64,000 bases of DNA from Bacillota bacterium (GTDB taxonomy: Bacteria > Bacillota > Clostridia > Oscillospirales > Ruminococcaceae), in contig JAEZYS010000011.1 in the NCBI GenBank assembly GCA_023418925.1, positions 62,001 through 126,000 on the forward strand, in the 5' to 3' direction. The position numbers were made by a program, and so were the translations under genes. Shown here piece by piece: positions 34,137 to 43,560 of the stretch. The notes beneath the pieces are model-generated. The model had not been told where the DNA came from, did no database searches, and saw nothing but the letters and a program-made list of their open reading frames with translations. Positions within the stretch are counted from its first letter, which is position 1; every line of letters starts with the position of its first letter.

Positions 34137-34264
34137 CTACAAATACGCTTGCGCGAATTTGCAAAGTGCTAAATTGCCGTATCGAGGATATCATGGAATT
34201 TGTACCCGAGTCTTCAGGCGAGAGTGAGCAAAACAGTACAGATGGATTCGAATTGGATATTTAG
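34127..34264 (+). pseudogene. C-terminal remnant of an XRE-family regulator
   Basis: The frame reads SLTTNTLARICKVLNCRIED followed by IMEFV and an acidic tail, the end of a Cro/CI-type HTH protein. There is no start codon with a ribosome site, and the N-terminal helices are missing. It is fused to the methylase remnant by a deletion. This may be what is left of the phage lysogeny regulator. Confidence 0.55.
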
Positions 34265-34336
34265 ATATATTTGTGCATTATTAACGACTGAGTGTGTTTA
34301 TCCTGCTTTCAGTAAATGAGAGGTTGATGCTTTACT

Positions 34337-35521
34337 ATGAAGATATATAATTTTGACGAGTTGGCGCAAGCTCCATTGCTAATTGATGCAATATATAAAG
34401 GTGGTACGGCCAAAAATATCTCAGCTGAACCATTACATGCTTTGCTACCAAGAACATCCAATCAAGGCGGTTTTAGAATTACCCATCGGCAAGACAATAT
34501 GAATTTACCTGCCTATGTTGTCATATATACATCCTTTTCTGAACTGGAATGGCCTGATTATCTGGATGCAGAAAGTGGTGTGTTTCGATACTATGGCGAC
34601 AATCGTCATCCTGGTAGTGATTTACACGACACCCGTAAAAAAGGCAATGCACTACTTCGAGATGTTTTTTCTTGGCTAAACAATCCAAAGGACATTAACA
34701 CAATCCCTCCTTTCCTGATATTTCAGAAAACTGGGGAAGGTAGAGATGTCAAATTTCTTGGTTTAGCTGCTCCAGGTAATATTAATATTCCACCAGATAG
34801 AGATTTAATCTCTTTTTGGAGAAGTATGAATGATCAAAGATTTCAAAATTATGAAGCTTACTTTACAATACTTGATTTAAAGCAAGAGAGTATCTGCAAA
34901 GATTGGCTGACTTCATTGGTATATGATCATGCAAACAATATTAAATTTGCACCTATGTGCTGGAAATCCTTCATTACTAAGGGAAGAAATGGGATTAAGC
35001 CTTTAAAAGCTCCCAAAATTCAAAATGTACCATCAAGGCATGAACAATTAACTAGCAACAATGATGATAATGAAACCATTCAAACAATTAGAGACTTTTA
35101 CAAAAACAATCCACAGGGATTTGAAAAATGTGCAGCACGTATTGTGCAGATAATGGATTCAAATTTTTATGAGTTCAATCTTACACGACCGTGGCGTGAC
35201 GGAGGACGAGATGCACTTGGAAAATACAGAATCGGTATTTTAAATAATTATTTGAACGTTGAATGCGCATTGGAAGCCAAATGCTATTCTGATAATATTT
35301 CAGTTGGGGTGAAGGAAACTTCAAGGCTCATTTCAAGAATTAAATATCGTCAATTTGGTATTTTAGTTACTACAAGTTACGTTGATTCTCAAGCAAGAAA
35401 AGAAATATTAGAAGATGGTCATCCAATATTGCTTATAACCGCAAAGAATATTGCAGCCATCTTACGAAGTAGTGGAATTAATTCGTTTACAGTACAAACT
35501 TGGTTGGAAAAGCTTGAATAA
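34337..35521 (+). CDS. AspBHI-like modification-dependent restriction endonuclease
   Basis: A 394-residue protein with two domains. The N-terminal 180 residues resemble the AspBHI-type recognition domain (GGFRITHR, VFRYYGDNRHPG, KKGNALLRDVF, FLIFQKTGEGRDVKFLG). The C-terminal domain (about 250-394) is an Mrr-like PD-(D/E)XK nuclease with D288 (RDGGRDA) and E313-A-K315 (LEAKCY). Relatives cut DNA carrying 5-methylcytosine. It lies 75 nt before a C5-methyltransferase gene, same strand, in AT-rich DNA. Incoming modified phage DNA is the likely target; the specificity is unknown. Confidence 0.75.
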   Translation: MKIYNFDELAQAPLLIDAIYKGGTAKNISAEPLHALLPRTSNQGGFRITHRQDNMNLPAYVVIYTSFSELEWPDYLDAESGVFRYYGDNRHPGSDLHDTRKKGNALLRDVFSWLNNPKDINTIPPFLIFQKTGEGRDVKFLGLAAPGNINIPPDRDLISFWRSMNDQRFQNYEAYFTILDLKQESICKDWLTSLVYDHANNIKFAPMCWKSFITKGRNGIKPLKAPKIQNVPSRHEQLTSNNDDNETIQTIRDFYKNNPQGFEKCAARIVQIMDSNFYEFNLTRPWRDGGRDALGKYRIGILNNYLNVECALEAKCYSDNISVGVKETSRLISRIKYRQFGILVTTSYVDSQARKEILEDGHPILLITAKNIAAILRSSGINSFTVQTWLEKLE

Positions 35522-35595
35522 TAAATGATAAATCAAACGCTATACCAATAATTTTCAGGGATAAGATATTATTTATACAGGAGAACCATAGGTTT

Positions 35596-37035
35596 ATGAG
35601 ATATAAAACAGTTACAGAGGTGGCAGAGACTTGGGGAGTTTCAGCCACTTGGGTCACAATTTTATGTGGTGCAGGGAGAATTCCAGGAGCTATCAAAAAA
35701 AGTGGCAGATGGAGAATACCAGAAGATGCTCCAAAGCCACAAAATTCTCGTCGTCAATCTGCAACAAAGTGTACATCAAAATTTACATTCGTTGATCTAT
35801 TTGCGGGCATTGGTGGTTTTCATCAAGCAATGAGGTATCTTGGTGGAGAATGCGTAATGGCAGCTGAGATTAATGAAGCTTGTGTTGAAACATATGCACT
35901 TAATTTCAAAACTAAAGAAAATGAAATACGTAGAGATGTTAACGATATTGATCCCTCCAGTATTGAACCTTTTGATGTGCTATGTGCAGGATTTCCATGC
36001 CAGCCATTCAGTAAAGCTGGAAATCAAAAAGGGTTTAACGATAAAACTCGTGGTAATTTATTCTATAAGATAATGGACATTATTGATGGACATCCTGAAG
36101 TGAAATTTATTATTTTAGAAAATGTACGCAATTTAGCTGATAAATCTCAAAACTGGGACATTATTTGCAAAGAACTTATGCAGCGGAGTTTTTACATTAC
36201 GGAAGTACCTATTATTCTTTCTCCAAGCGACTTTGGAATACCTCAAATAAGAGAACGAGTTTATATTTTGGGAATTAGAAAATCTATTCGCAATCAGAAT
36301 ATTCTAAACAATGGATATATTCATATTGAAGATTTGGCTATTGATAGGTACTTTAAAAAATGTAAAATGGGTGATGCTTGGAATATATTAGAGCAGAATG
36401 TTTCAGATTTATATAATATTCCTGAAGAACAGGAACTAATGATAAATGCATGGGATGAATTGAGGCGAGAAACAGGAATTGGTGTTATAGGCTTTCCACT
36501 TTGGATTAGTTGTTTCGGAGTAGGTAATGATGATACAGATGACCTGAAAAATAGTTTGAGCTACGAATCTATGCCTGATTGGAAAAAGAACTTTGTTAAT
36601 CGTAACAGAGAATTCTATCTATCTCACCGTACTTATATTGACAATTGGATGGAACGTTATGATATGAATAATCGCATAAAACTCTTTCAAAAATTTGAAT
36701 GGAATTGCGGTACGGATGTGACTGATATCCATAATACCATTATACAAGTACGCCAATCTGGGATACGTGTAAAACGTCCTACCTACTATCCTTCTTTGGT
36801 GGCAATTGTAAACACACCTATTGTGTGGGATAGAAATAAAGAAAGATTTCGCCATATTACGCCTCGTGAAGCTGCTAATCTGCAAAATTTTCACGGACGA
36901 TTTAAGTTTGCTGGGACTGACAAGCAAATATATCGACAATTAGGAAACTCAGTGAACGTAAGAATTCTTAAAATACTAGGGGAGAGTTTATTTGCTCTGG
37001 CACAAGAAGATTGGGACGGTGATGAAAATGGCTGA
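35596..37035 (+). CDS. DNA cytosine-5 methyltransferase with N-terminal HTH domain
   Basis: A 479-residue enzyme. Residues 1-50 are an excisionase-like HTH (VTEVAETWGVSATWVTIL, WRIPEDAP) related to the protein at 33605. The methyltransferase core has motif I FVDLFAGIGGF, motif IV with catalytic C135 (GFPCQPFSKAG), motif VI LENV, motif VIII QIRERVYILG and motif X RQLGNSVNV. It marks self DNA in the module. The HTH fusion may allow autoregulation, as in several phage-borne C5 methylases. Its end overlaps the next gene. Confidence 0.92.
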   Translation: MRYKTVTEVAETWGVSATWVTILCGAGRIPGAIKKSGRWRIPEDAPKPQNSRRQSATKCTSKFTFVDLFAGIGGFHQAMRYLGGECVMAAEINEACVETYALNFKTKENEIRRDVNDIDPSSIEPFDVLCAGFPCQPFSKAGNQKGFNDKTRGNLFYKIMDIIDGHPEVKFIILENVRNLADKSQNWDIICKELMQRSFYITEVPIILSPSDFGIPQIRERVYILGIRKSIRNQNILNNGYIHIEDLAIDRYFKKCKMGDAWNILEQNVSDLYNIPEEQELMINAWDELRRETGIGVIGFPLWISCFGVGNDDTDDLKNSLSYESMPDWKKNFVNRNREFYLSHRTYIDNWMERYDMNNRIKLFQKFEWNCGTDVTDIHNTIIQVRQSGIRVKRPTYYPSLVAIVNTPIVWDRNKERFRHITPREAANLQNFHGRFKFAGTDKQIYRQLGNSVNVRILKILGESLFALAQEDWDGDENG

Positions 37036-38668
37036 CTTGAATAATCTGAGTGAATTTTCCAATAGCGAAGGTTTGATGTCCATAGTGAATGAAGATACAT
37101 ATGAACTTAATATTCAACCAGCGGCCAGTATACTGAATGTTTTTTCTCGTTTGAGCTATAAAGCCTGGTATGCGATAGCTGAATTTGTTGATAATTCAAC
37201 GCAGTCTTATTTATCTCACATGGAAGAATTAGATAAAGATTTTGGGCTTGATAAACTGGTGGTAAAAGTACGGTACTCCGCCGAGTATAATACCTTAACA
37301 ATTACGGACAATGCCTATGGGATGGAAATTGAAAAGTTTAAAGATGCCATACTATTAGACTCTAGAAACAATGAGCAAGTAGGTCGCCATGAGTTCGGTA
37401 TGGGATTAAAAACAGCCGCATCGTGGTTCGGAAATATATGGAGTGTGACAAGCACTCAATATGGTTCCTATAATGAATTTAATGCAACGGTAAATATTCC
37501 ACAATTAAAAACAGAAGGGCTAAATTCAGTTCGTATTCATCGTAGAACAGTTGATAAAAATATGCATGGAACGACCGTAACTATTTCTGAAGTTACAAAA
37601 AAAATTACAGGATCACGTACTATTGTAAAGATAAGAGATCTTCTTTCAAGTATGTATCGTCGCGATATTAATAATAAAAATATCGAGATTTGGTTCAATG
37701 ATGAGCCTATTGTCTTTGATGACTATCCGATATTAACCAACTTTAGAGGTAAGACATGGAAAAAGCCTTTGGATTTTACGATACTGTTCGATACAAAGTA
37801 TTACCATATAACGGGCTTTGTAGCTATTATGAATCCAGGTAGCTTTCCCAAAGCGGGGTTCGCGCTGTTTAGGCAGGATCGAGTCGTTATTGGTGGTACG
37901 GATTCCAACTATAAGCCGACCCAAATCTTTGGACAAATCCAAAGTCAGCGTTCGTTGAAACTGTTTGGGGAACTGAACATGGATGATTTTCCTGTTAATC
38001 AGGCAAAAGATGGTTTTATTTGGGATGATGGACTTGAGGATGCCTTTATTGAAGCCTTAAAAATGAATATTCAAGGTTACATTGAAATTGCCGATTTATC
38101 AATAAAAGAGCGCGAAAGTGAATCTCAGTATTCAACTGAAAAGTCAAATGAATTGCAAAAAGAAGTAGAAAAAGCAATTCAGGGTTTAAACGATAATTGT
38201 GATAACCCAGAAAACCTGGAAACACGCGAGCAACAATATGATGCTTCAAATAATAGCGTTGATAACGAAAATAATACTTCTTCAGATACGAAAGAATATA
38301 TTGAAACTATCCTTAATATTGAACCCGTGAACAATGTTGTTGGAACAGTGCGTGCATATAGTATTCCCATCAATCAGATAACAACCCAAAAAGTTAATGT
38401 ACAATGGGCTGTGGGGAAAATGAGTTATTGGATTGATTATTCAGAAAATGAAAATAAGGAAATTGATGTACAAATCAATATAGACCATCCATTTTTTATG
38501 CCATATGCTAAAGATGAAAATTTTAAGAAGGTCCTGGAAAAATTTGTACTATCTTTTGTTATTGCAGAGCAGCAAGCTCGATTAACTTCTGATAAAGAAG
38601 GCTATATCATGGGTTCCACAATTAAAAATTACATGAATAAATTTCTTTCTAAAATGGCGGGTGAGTGA
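37022..38668 (+). CDS. MORC-like GHKL ATPase
   Basis: A protein of about 548 residues. The GHKL ATP-binding fold is visible: N-box E54-F-V-D57-N58 (AIAEFVDNSTQSY), G1 box D96-N-A-Y-G-M and G2 box GRHEFGMGLKTAA (from residue 121). The S5-like second domain and a charged linker (about 370-440) follow, then a small C-terminal domain. This architecture matches bacterial MutL/MORC proteins, which Iyer, Abhiman and Aravind (2008) described in restriction-modification operons and as the origin of eukaryotic MORC. It may load on DNA as an ATP-driven clamp. It overlaps both neighbours, so the genes are coupled. Confidence 0.85.
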   Translation: MKMADLNNLSEFSNSEGLMSIVNEDTYELNIQPAASILNVFSRLSYKAWYAIAEFVDNSTQSYLSHMEELDKDFGLDKLVVKVRYSAEYNTLTITDNAYGMEIEKFKDAILLDSRNNEQVGRHEFGMGLKTAASWFGNIWSVTSTQYGSYNEFNATVNIPQLKTEGLNSVRIHRRTVDKNMHGTTVTISEVTKKITGSRTIVKIRDLLSSMYRRDINNKNIEIWFNDEPIVFDDYPILTNFRGKTWKKPLDFTILFDTKYYHITGFVAIMNPGSFPKAGFALFRQDRVVIGGTDSNYKPTQIFGQIQSQRSLKLFGELNMDDFPVNQAKDGFIWDDGLEDAFIEALKMNIQGYIEIADLSIKERESESQYSTEKSNELQKEVEKAIQGLNDNCDNPENLETREQQYDASNNSVDNENNTSSDTKEYIETILNIEPVNNVVGTVRAYSIPINQITTQKVNVQWAVGKMSYWIDYSENENKEIDVQINIDHPFFMPYAKDENFKKVLEKFVLSFVIAEQQARLTSDKEGYIMGSTIKNYMNKFLSKMAGE

Positions 38669-38670
38669 TT

Positions 38671-40806
38671 ATGGAAGAATATGTTGTCAAAGAGCATGAC
38701 ACAACTGATATTACAATAGTTCAGGGAAAATACTATTCGAAGATATACAATAAACATGTTCTTTCATATGGCGAGCAAGGAGCAAATAACATTAGAGATA
38801 ATATTATTTCCACTTATCGAGAGTCTCAACTTCAACTAAACTCTTTGGATAAAAATAATAATATGCTCTTAGTAGGTCGTGTCCAATCAGGCAAAACTTC
38901 TAATCTTGAATTGTTTACTGCTTTGGCTTTCGACAATGGCTATAATCTTGTTGTAATTTACGGTGGATATGATAATACTTTGTTAACACAAACAACAACT
39001 CGTTTTAAGAGAACTTTTGACATCCCGAATGATACAACTTACGATAATAGCGCTCCTGTTATTTTTTCTTCTGATGACAGTGCACAGCTTTTATCTGTTG
39101 ATGATGAAATAATTGAGGATTTACTTGAGGCTAGAAAACCGATATTTCTTATTTCTATGAAGCGCCCAGCGGCAATGAGCAAAGTGAATACCTTATTGAC
39201 TCGCATTAATAAGAGGAGTCTTAAGGCTTTTATTATTGATGATGAAGGTGATCAAGCCAGTTTAAATACAAAAAAGAACAAGGCTGAAGATGCCTCTGCT
39301 ACATATGCTGAAATTGTTAAAATGAAAAATCTTATTTCTGATCCATTGTATTTATCGGTAACAGCAACACCGCAGGCGAACATCTTCCTTAATGAATATA
39401 GTGAACTAAGGCCAGATAGTATAAGACTTATCGAGCCCGGAAGGGGATATTGTGGAGCTGGTTCTTATCACTTATTTGATTCAGATACAATTAAAATAAT
39501 TCATGAAACAGAAGATTTAACTGGTAAATTATCAGTAAGTCTTAGAAATGCACTTAATCACTATTTAATTGCAAGTGCAATTATGAAATTGCGTGGAATT
39601 CATACGAGCGATATGATAATCCATTCGCATCGAAATGTAAGCGATCATAGCGAAATTTACTCTTCAATTGATGGCTATATACAAGAATTTAAGGATACTG
39701 TTAAGTATAAGGATGAAAGTTACTCCCTTAGAAAAAGCGAATTGCTTAATGTTTACAACAATTGTTTCTCTGCTGAAATTCAAAATTGTTATTCTTTTGA
39801 AGATGTTTTTGAGAAGGTTTGTGAGGTTGTTAATAGAACTTACATTATCCTTAAAAATTCAGCAGGAAGAATAACTCAAGCAAATGAAAGCTTGAGAAAG
39901 CACAAGATATATATCGGCGGTGATCTTCTTCAACGTGGCGTTACTTTTCCTAAGTTGGTTACAACTTACTTTACTCGTTGGGCTAATGATGGCGGCAATA
40001 TGGATACAAACTTGCAAAGGGCTCGTTGGTTTGGCTATAGAAATTCGTATATTGATATATGCAAAATATTTACAACGGAGGAAATTGCGAGAGAATTCAC
40101 CACTTTATCTGAAATTGAAGAGGATTTGTGGGAACAATTTTATTCAATACAAAATGGCGAAATGGCAATTGATGATATTTTAATTCAAGCTGAAAATACA
40201 AGGCAGAGACCTACTCGCAAGAATGTTGCTTCGTATAGGTCAGTAGCATTTAAAAGTAGGTGGATTAAGCAGAGAGTTGGCATCTTTGATAGGATTCAAC
40301 TAGAGCACAACAAAAACGTAGTTCTTTCGGTGTTAGAAGGATTACCATTAATGGATACTAATGTCGGACGGGTAGATGGTACTAAAACAGCATCATATGT
40401 GCTTTTGCCCAGAGATAAAATTTCAAAATTGGTAAAGCAAATACAGGCAGTTTTTGACCTTGAACCATTTGAGAGAAAACCATTGGCTGATATGCTTGCT
40501 GCTGAAACAACTATCCCCGTCATTTTAATGAGTGGATTTAATGAGGGTGGTCGCAAGAGAAGTTTTTATCGAGATAACAAAATATTTGCACTTCATCAAG
40601 GCGCTGACAGTAAAGAACCTGATAAAATTAATTATCAGGGCGATAGTTTTGTTGTTGTTAATAAAGATTGTGTTAACATTCAAATACATAAGATCATACC
40701 TAAAAAGGAACTTGCGTCAGGTAGAGTACAAGATTTACCCGAATTCACTCAATATATGTTTGCAATCTATATCCCTAAAGAACGAGTATATTTTGTAAAG
40801 GGGTGA
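38671..40806 (+). CDS. Z1-domain superfamily II helicase/ATPase
   Basis: A protein of 711 residues with a Walker A motif GRVQSGKTS (K75), Walker B-like IIDDEGDQ (D190-D191-E192), a TATPQAN motif, and an arginine-finger motif Q449-R-A-R-W-F-G-Y with GGDLLQRGVTF before it. These define the Z1 domain (PF10593 type) found in MORC-linked restriction systems. It probably translocates on DNA to bring the nuclease into action. The ATG at 38671 is 3 nt beyond the MORC stop; a GTG at 38665 overlaps it. Confidence 0.9.
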   Translation: MEEYVVKEHDTTDITIVQGKYYSKIYNKHVLSYGEQGANNIRDNIISTYRESQLQLNSLDKNNNMLLVGRVQSGKTSNLELFTALAFDNGYNLVVIYGGYDNTLLTQTTTRFKRTFDIPNDTTYDNSAPVIFSSDDSAQLLSVDDEIIEDLLEARKPIFLISMKRPAAMSKVNTLLTRINKRSLKAFIIDDEGDQASLNTKKNKAEDASATYAEIVKMKNLISDPLYLSVTATPQANIFLNEYSELRPDSIRLIEPGRGYCGAGSYHLFDSDTIKIIHETEDLTGKLSVSLRNALNHYLIASAIMKLRGIHTSDMIIHSHRNVSDHSEIYSSIDGYIQEFKDTVKYKDESYSLRKSELLNVYNNCFSAEIQNCYSFEDVFEKVCEVVNRTYIILKNSAGRITQANESLRKHKIYIGGDLLQRGVTFPKLVTTYFTRWANDGGNMDTNLQRARWFGYRNSYIDICKIFTTEEIAREFTTLSEIEEDLWEQFYSIQNGEMAIDDILIQAENTRQRPTRKNVASYRSVAFKSRWIKQRVGIFDRIQLEHNKNVVLSVLEGLPLMDTNVGRVDGTKTASYVLLPRDKISKLVKQIQAVFDLEPFERKPLADMLAAETTIPVILMSGFNEGGRKRSFYRDNKIFALHQGADSKEPDKINYQGDSFVVVNKDCVNIQIHKIIPKKELASGRVQDLPEFTQYMFAIYIPKERVYFVKG

Positions 40807-40810
40807 TTAT

Positions 40811-41731
40811 GTGAATGTGCAATTATTAAATAACTTAAAGCGTATTCCTGATACAGGTTCTATTTACTTACTTGAAAAATTGACGGAGAGTTCTGGCTTT
40901 TTTGGTGCACAAAAAAAGTTGTTATATGCAGCAAAAAACGCACAACAACTCAAGCACAATAGTGTAGATACCGAGTTTCTATCAATTAAGACTCATGTTT
41001 ATATTAGTTCAATAGAAAACACTTCAAAGTTTTCAAATGGCTATTATAATATAATTCAATTCAAGGGATTAAGTGAGGATAAAAACATAGAGGCATTTAT
41101 TAGACTTTGTCGCATTTACAGTACCCATAGTGAAGAATTGAGTTTTTGGGAGTTCTTTTATTCATTATCCAGCCTTTTTCAACCTTCGCAAGAGCAACAT
41201 TTTAAAAACCTTGTTGGGTTATGGGGCGAACTAGAATTTATGAAACAGATATACAACTCTTTTGATATAGATTTATCATCTGATTGGCATCGTAATGGCA
41301 CCTACTCAAAATACGATTTCATCTCGGATAAGGCAAACATTGAAGTAAAGACAGTAGTAAACAACTTGCCTATCGTTAAAATTAAACATTTACAGATTTT
41401 TAATAATGAAACGAATTTTCTTGTTGCAATTTGCATCGAAAATGACATTCATGGTAAATCAATTATTGATCTAGTAGAATATCTTAGAAGTATTCCAAAG
41501 TATTTTAATAGTTTAAATTTCAACATTAATATTGAACGTGAATTGCAGAGAATATCTCCTATTGAGGTTGAAGAATCCAAGTTTAAATTGATTTCCTTTT
41601 CATTGTATAATACCAAGGATTTAAACGTTTTTACAGACATACCATATACAATATCTGATTTGCAATATGTTTATAACTTATGCGACGCAGTACCAATAAA
41701 TATTGCTAACGAACAGAACCAATTATGGTAA
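40811..41731 (+). CDS. PD-(D/E)XK nuclease, DUF4420 family
   Basis: A 306-residue protein with the family's NLVGLWGELEFM motif and the nuclease core D169 (KYDFIS), E178-V-K180 (NIEVKTVV). It is the presumed cutting subunit of the MORC/Z1 module. The GTG start follows AAAGGGGTGA, 4 nt after the Z1 gene. It is the last gene of the operon; the integrase lies convergent beyond it. Confidence 0.85.
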   Translation: MNVQLLNNLKRIPDTGSIYLLEKLTESSGFFGAQKKLLYAAKNAQQLKHNSVDTEFLSIKTHVYISSIENTSKFSNGYYNIIQFKGLSEDKNIEAFIRLCRIYSTHSEELSFWEFFYSLSSLFQPSQEQHFKNLVGLWGELEFMKQIYNSFDIDLSSDWHRNGTYSKYDFISDKANIEVKTVVNNLPIVKIKHLQIFNNETNFLVAICIENDIHGKSIIDLVEYLRSIPKYFNSLNFNINIERELQRISPIEVEESKFKLISFSLYNTKDLNVFTDIPYTISDLQYVYNLCDAVPINIANEQNQLW

Positions 41732-41847
41732 TATAAATAAACAAATTGGGCAAAAATGTTTTAGTGTAACCGCTGGTTGCATAATGTTTTTGCATGCTGG
41801 ATGGCATACTTTGGCACTCACGCTGACAGGACTTGAACCCATCACAA

Positions 41848-41881
41848 AAGAGGAGGACCGCTACCAAGCAGTTCTCCTCTT
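41848..41881. terminator. Hairpin between the defence operon and the integrase
   Basis: AAGAGGAG / CTCCTCTT stem with an 18-nt loop between two convergent genes. There is no long T run, so termination strength is uncertain. Confidence 0.45.
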
Positions 41882-43362
41882 CATTCCACAAACTCAACCT
41901 TCAAAATCCTTGCATCCGAGCGACGTACGCCAACTAATTTCACATTTTCAATCACAATTCGTTTTACAAATTGTAGTAAAAACTGGCGCTTTTCGCGGTC
42001 GGTTAGCAGCTCCCAGTTTTCACGAATATTAGTGATAATATCGGCATGGCTAAGAGCTTCTTCAGGATTGCTTTCATTTTCAAGTTTTGCAAGCTCGGCA
42101 TGGATAAGTTCTTTATCGCTGTCAAGCTTGTTTTTCATGTGTCGGTAGGATTCAAAGTCAATGCCTCCGTCGCAGTAGGAATCCATAATTTCGCGGTGAC
42201 GTCTTTCTAAGCTCTGCAGTTTATCGGTATAGCTTTGAATCAGCTCATCGCTTTTTTGATGGATATTTTCTGCCTGTTCCAATTCTATTTCATCCGTAAC
42301 ATTCAAATCAGCGATGCGGTCTATATAGGCTAAAAAAGCGGTTTCCACTTTTTTATGGTTGATGTCGCCATGCATATCGCATCCTCCGTTAACTACATTG
42401 TTTTGGCAACGGTAGGAACAGTGATATTTAAAACTGCCGTCTTTCCATTTTGTTTTTCTGTTATGGGTGCTAAGTTTGCCACCACATTTTGCACAATATA
42501 AGAAGCCTAGATAATAATTCTGTTCTACGGGTTTTTTCGTGCTGGATGTGGCTTTGTTTTTTTCTGCCAAGCTTGCCGCCTGTTCAAAAAGCTCCTCTGA
42601 AATAATCGGTTCATGCAATCCCTCTAATTCAACATAGTGTTCTTCATCATCAATAAAGTGCCTTACCTTGCCAATATAGGAAGCATTTGTGAGGAGATTT
42701 TTCAAATTCTTTCTATCCCATAGCTTTCCTTTTTTAGACGGAATTTTTCGCAGGTTTAAAAGCCGAACGATGCTGTTCATCGACATATTTTCATTGACGA
42801 ACCTGTCGAATATTTCTCGGACAATCTCTGCTTCTTCATTGTTAACGGTTTGAACTTTCTTCCCCGGTTCACGGTCGTACCCATAACTTGCGTGGGAAGA
42901 ACAGAGGCTATATCCCTCTTTTACTTTTCGGTCGCGCCCCATTTTGACACGCTCAATAATATTTTCACGCTCAAATTCTGCAAATATGCCGATGATTTTA
43001 ATAAACATTCTGCCACTGGGTGTTTGCGTGTCAATGCTCTCCATAAGGGAGTTGAACGCACAGTTGTACTTGTTAAAAAGGTCGACTAAGAATACCAAGT
43101 CGGAGGTACTGCGGGTAAGCCGGTCGATTTTATAAACAAGCACATTTTTAACACGCCCTGCTTTTACGTCTTCAATGAGGCGACCCACAGCAGGGCGGTC
43201 TTTGATATTTTTTCCTGAGATACCTTCGTCTATGTAAAGGTCAAAAAGCGACCAATCCTTAATTCTTACATAATCCCTTAATTTCTCCTCCTGCCCCCGA
43301 ATGGAGAAGCCTTCTTGCACTTGCTCCTCGGTGCTTACCCGAATATAGATTCCCGTTTCCAA
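41881..43362 (-). CDS. Large serine recombinase (phage integrase)
   Basis: A 493-residue enzyme that integrates and excises the prophage. The resolvase catalytic domain has S10 (YIRVSTEEQ), DEGISGK, and KIDRLTRS with the FAEFERENI segment. A recombinase domain follows (about 160-280), then a zinc ribbon (CAKCGGKLSTHNRK and CSYRCQNN) and a coiled coil (about 360-430). It starts with TTG at 43362, AGAGG being 7 nt upstream. It lies about 220 bp from attR. The inverted arms at the att sites fit the DNA-binding mode of this class. Confidence 0.95.
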   Translation of the reverse strand: METGIYIRVSTEEQVQEGFSIRGQEEKLRDYVRIKDWSLFDLYIDEGISGKNIKDRPAVGRLIEDVKAGRVKNVLVYKIDRLTRSTSDLVFLVDLFNKYNCAFNSLMESIDTQTPSGRMFIKIIGIFAEFERENIIERVKMGRDRKVKEGYSLCSSHASYGYDREPGKKVQTVNNEEAEIVREIFDRFVNENMSMNSIVRLLNLRKIPSKKGKLWDRKNLKNLLTNASYIGKVRHFIDDEEHYVELEGLHEPIISEELFEQAASLAEKNKATSSTKKPVEQNYYLGFLYCAKCGGKLSTHNRKTKWKDGSFKYHCSYRCQNNVVNGGCDMHGDINHKKVETAFLAYIDRIADLNVTDEIELEQAENIHQKSDELIQSYTDKLQSLERRHREIMDSYCDGGIDFESYRHMKNKLDSDKELIHAELAKLENESNPEEALSHADIITNIRENWELLTDREKRQFLLQFVKRIVIENVKLVGVRRSDARILKVEFVE

Positions 43363-43391
43363 AGCGATACCTCTTATCTAAAAAATATATT

Positions 43392-43505
43392 TTAGACATC
43401 TTTTTTCGCTTTTTTCTTCCTCGGAATCGAAGTCTTCAAGAAAAATTTCAGCATTTCTATCTGCAATTTTTCCGGCAGTACGATTTTAGGCTCTGCATTC
43501 TCCAT
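43392..43505 (-). CDS. Small basic protein upstream of the integrase
   Basis: A 37-residue ORF, MENAEPKIVLPEKLQIEMLK followed by a basic KK-rich end. The ATG has a GGGTGGG-type site. It is too short for the usual gene callers, but similar short ORFs occur next to serine recombinases in Clostridia. It ends 29 nt before the integrase start and must be co-transcribed. It is a candidate recombination directionality factor, a guess from position only. Confidence 0.5.
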   Translation of the reverse strand: MENAEPKIVLPEKLQIEMLKFFLKTSIPRKKKAKKDV

Positions 43506-43560
43506 GTTTCCCACCCCTCTACATTGTATGAAAGGGTGTGGAAAATATTTCTTATTCGAG

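Noticed and set aside
41825..41860. tRNA T-arm-like sequence (GGGTTCAAGTCC on the minus strand)
   Set aside because: No matching acceptor stem or anticodon arm could be built, and the real attachment sites lie elsewhere; at most a tRNA remnant.
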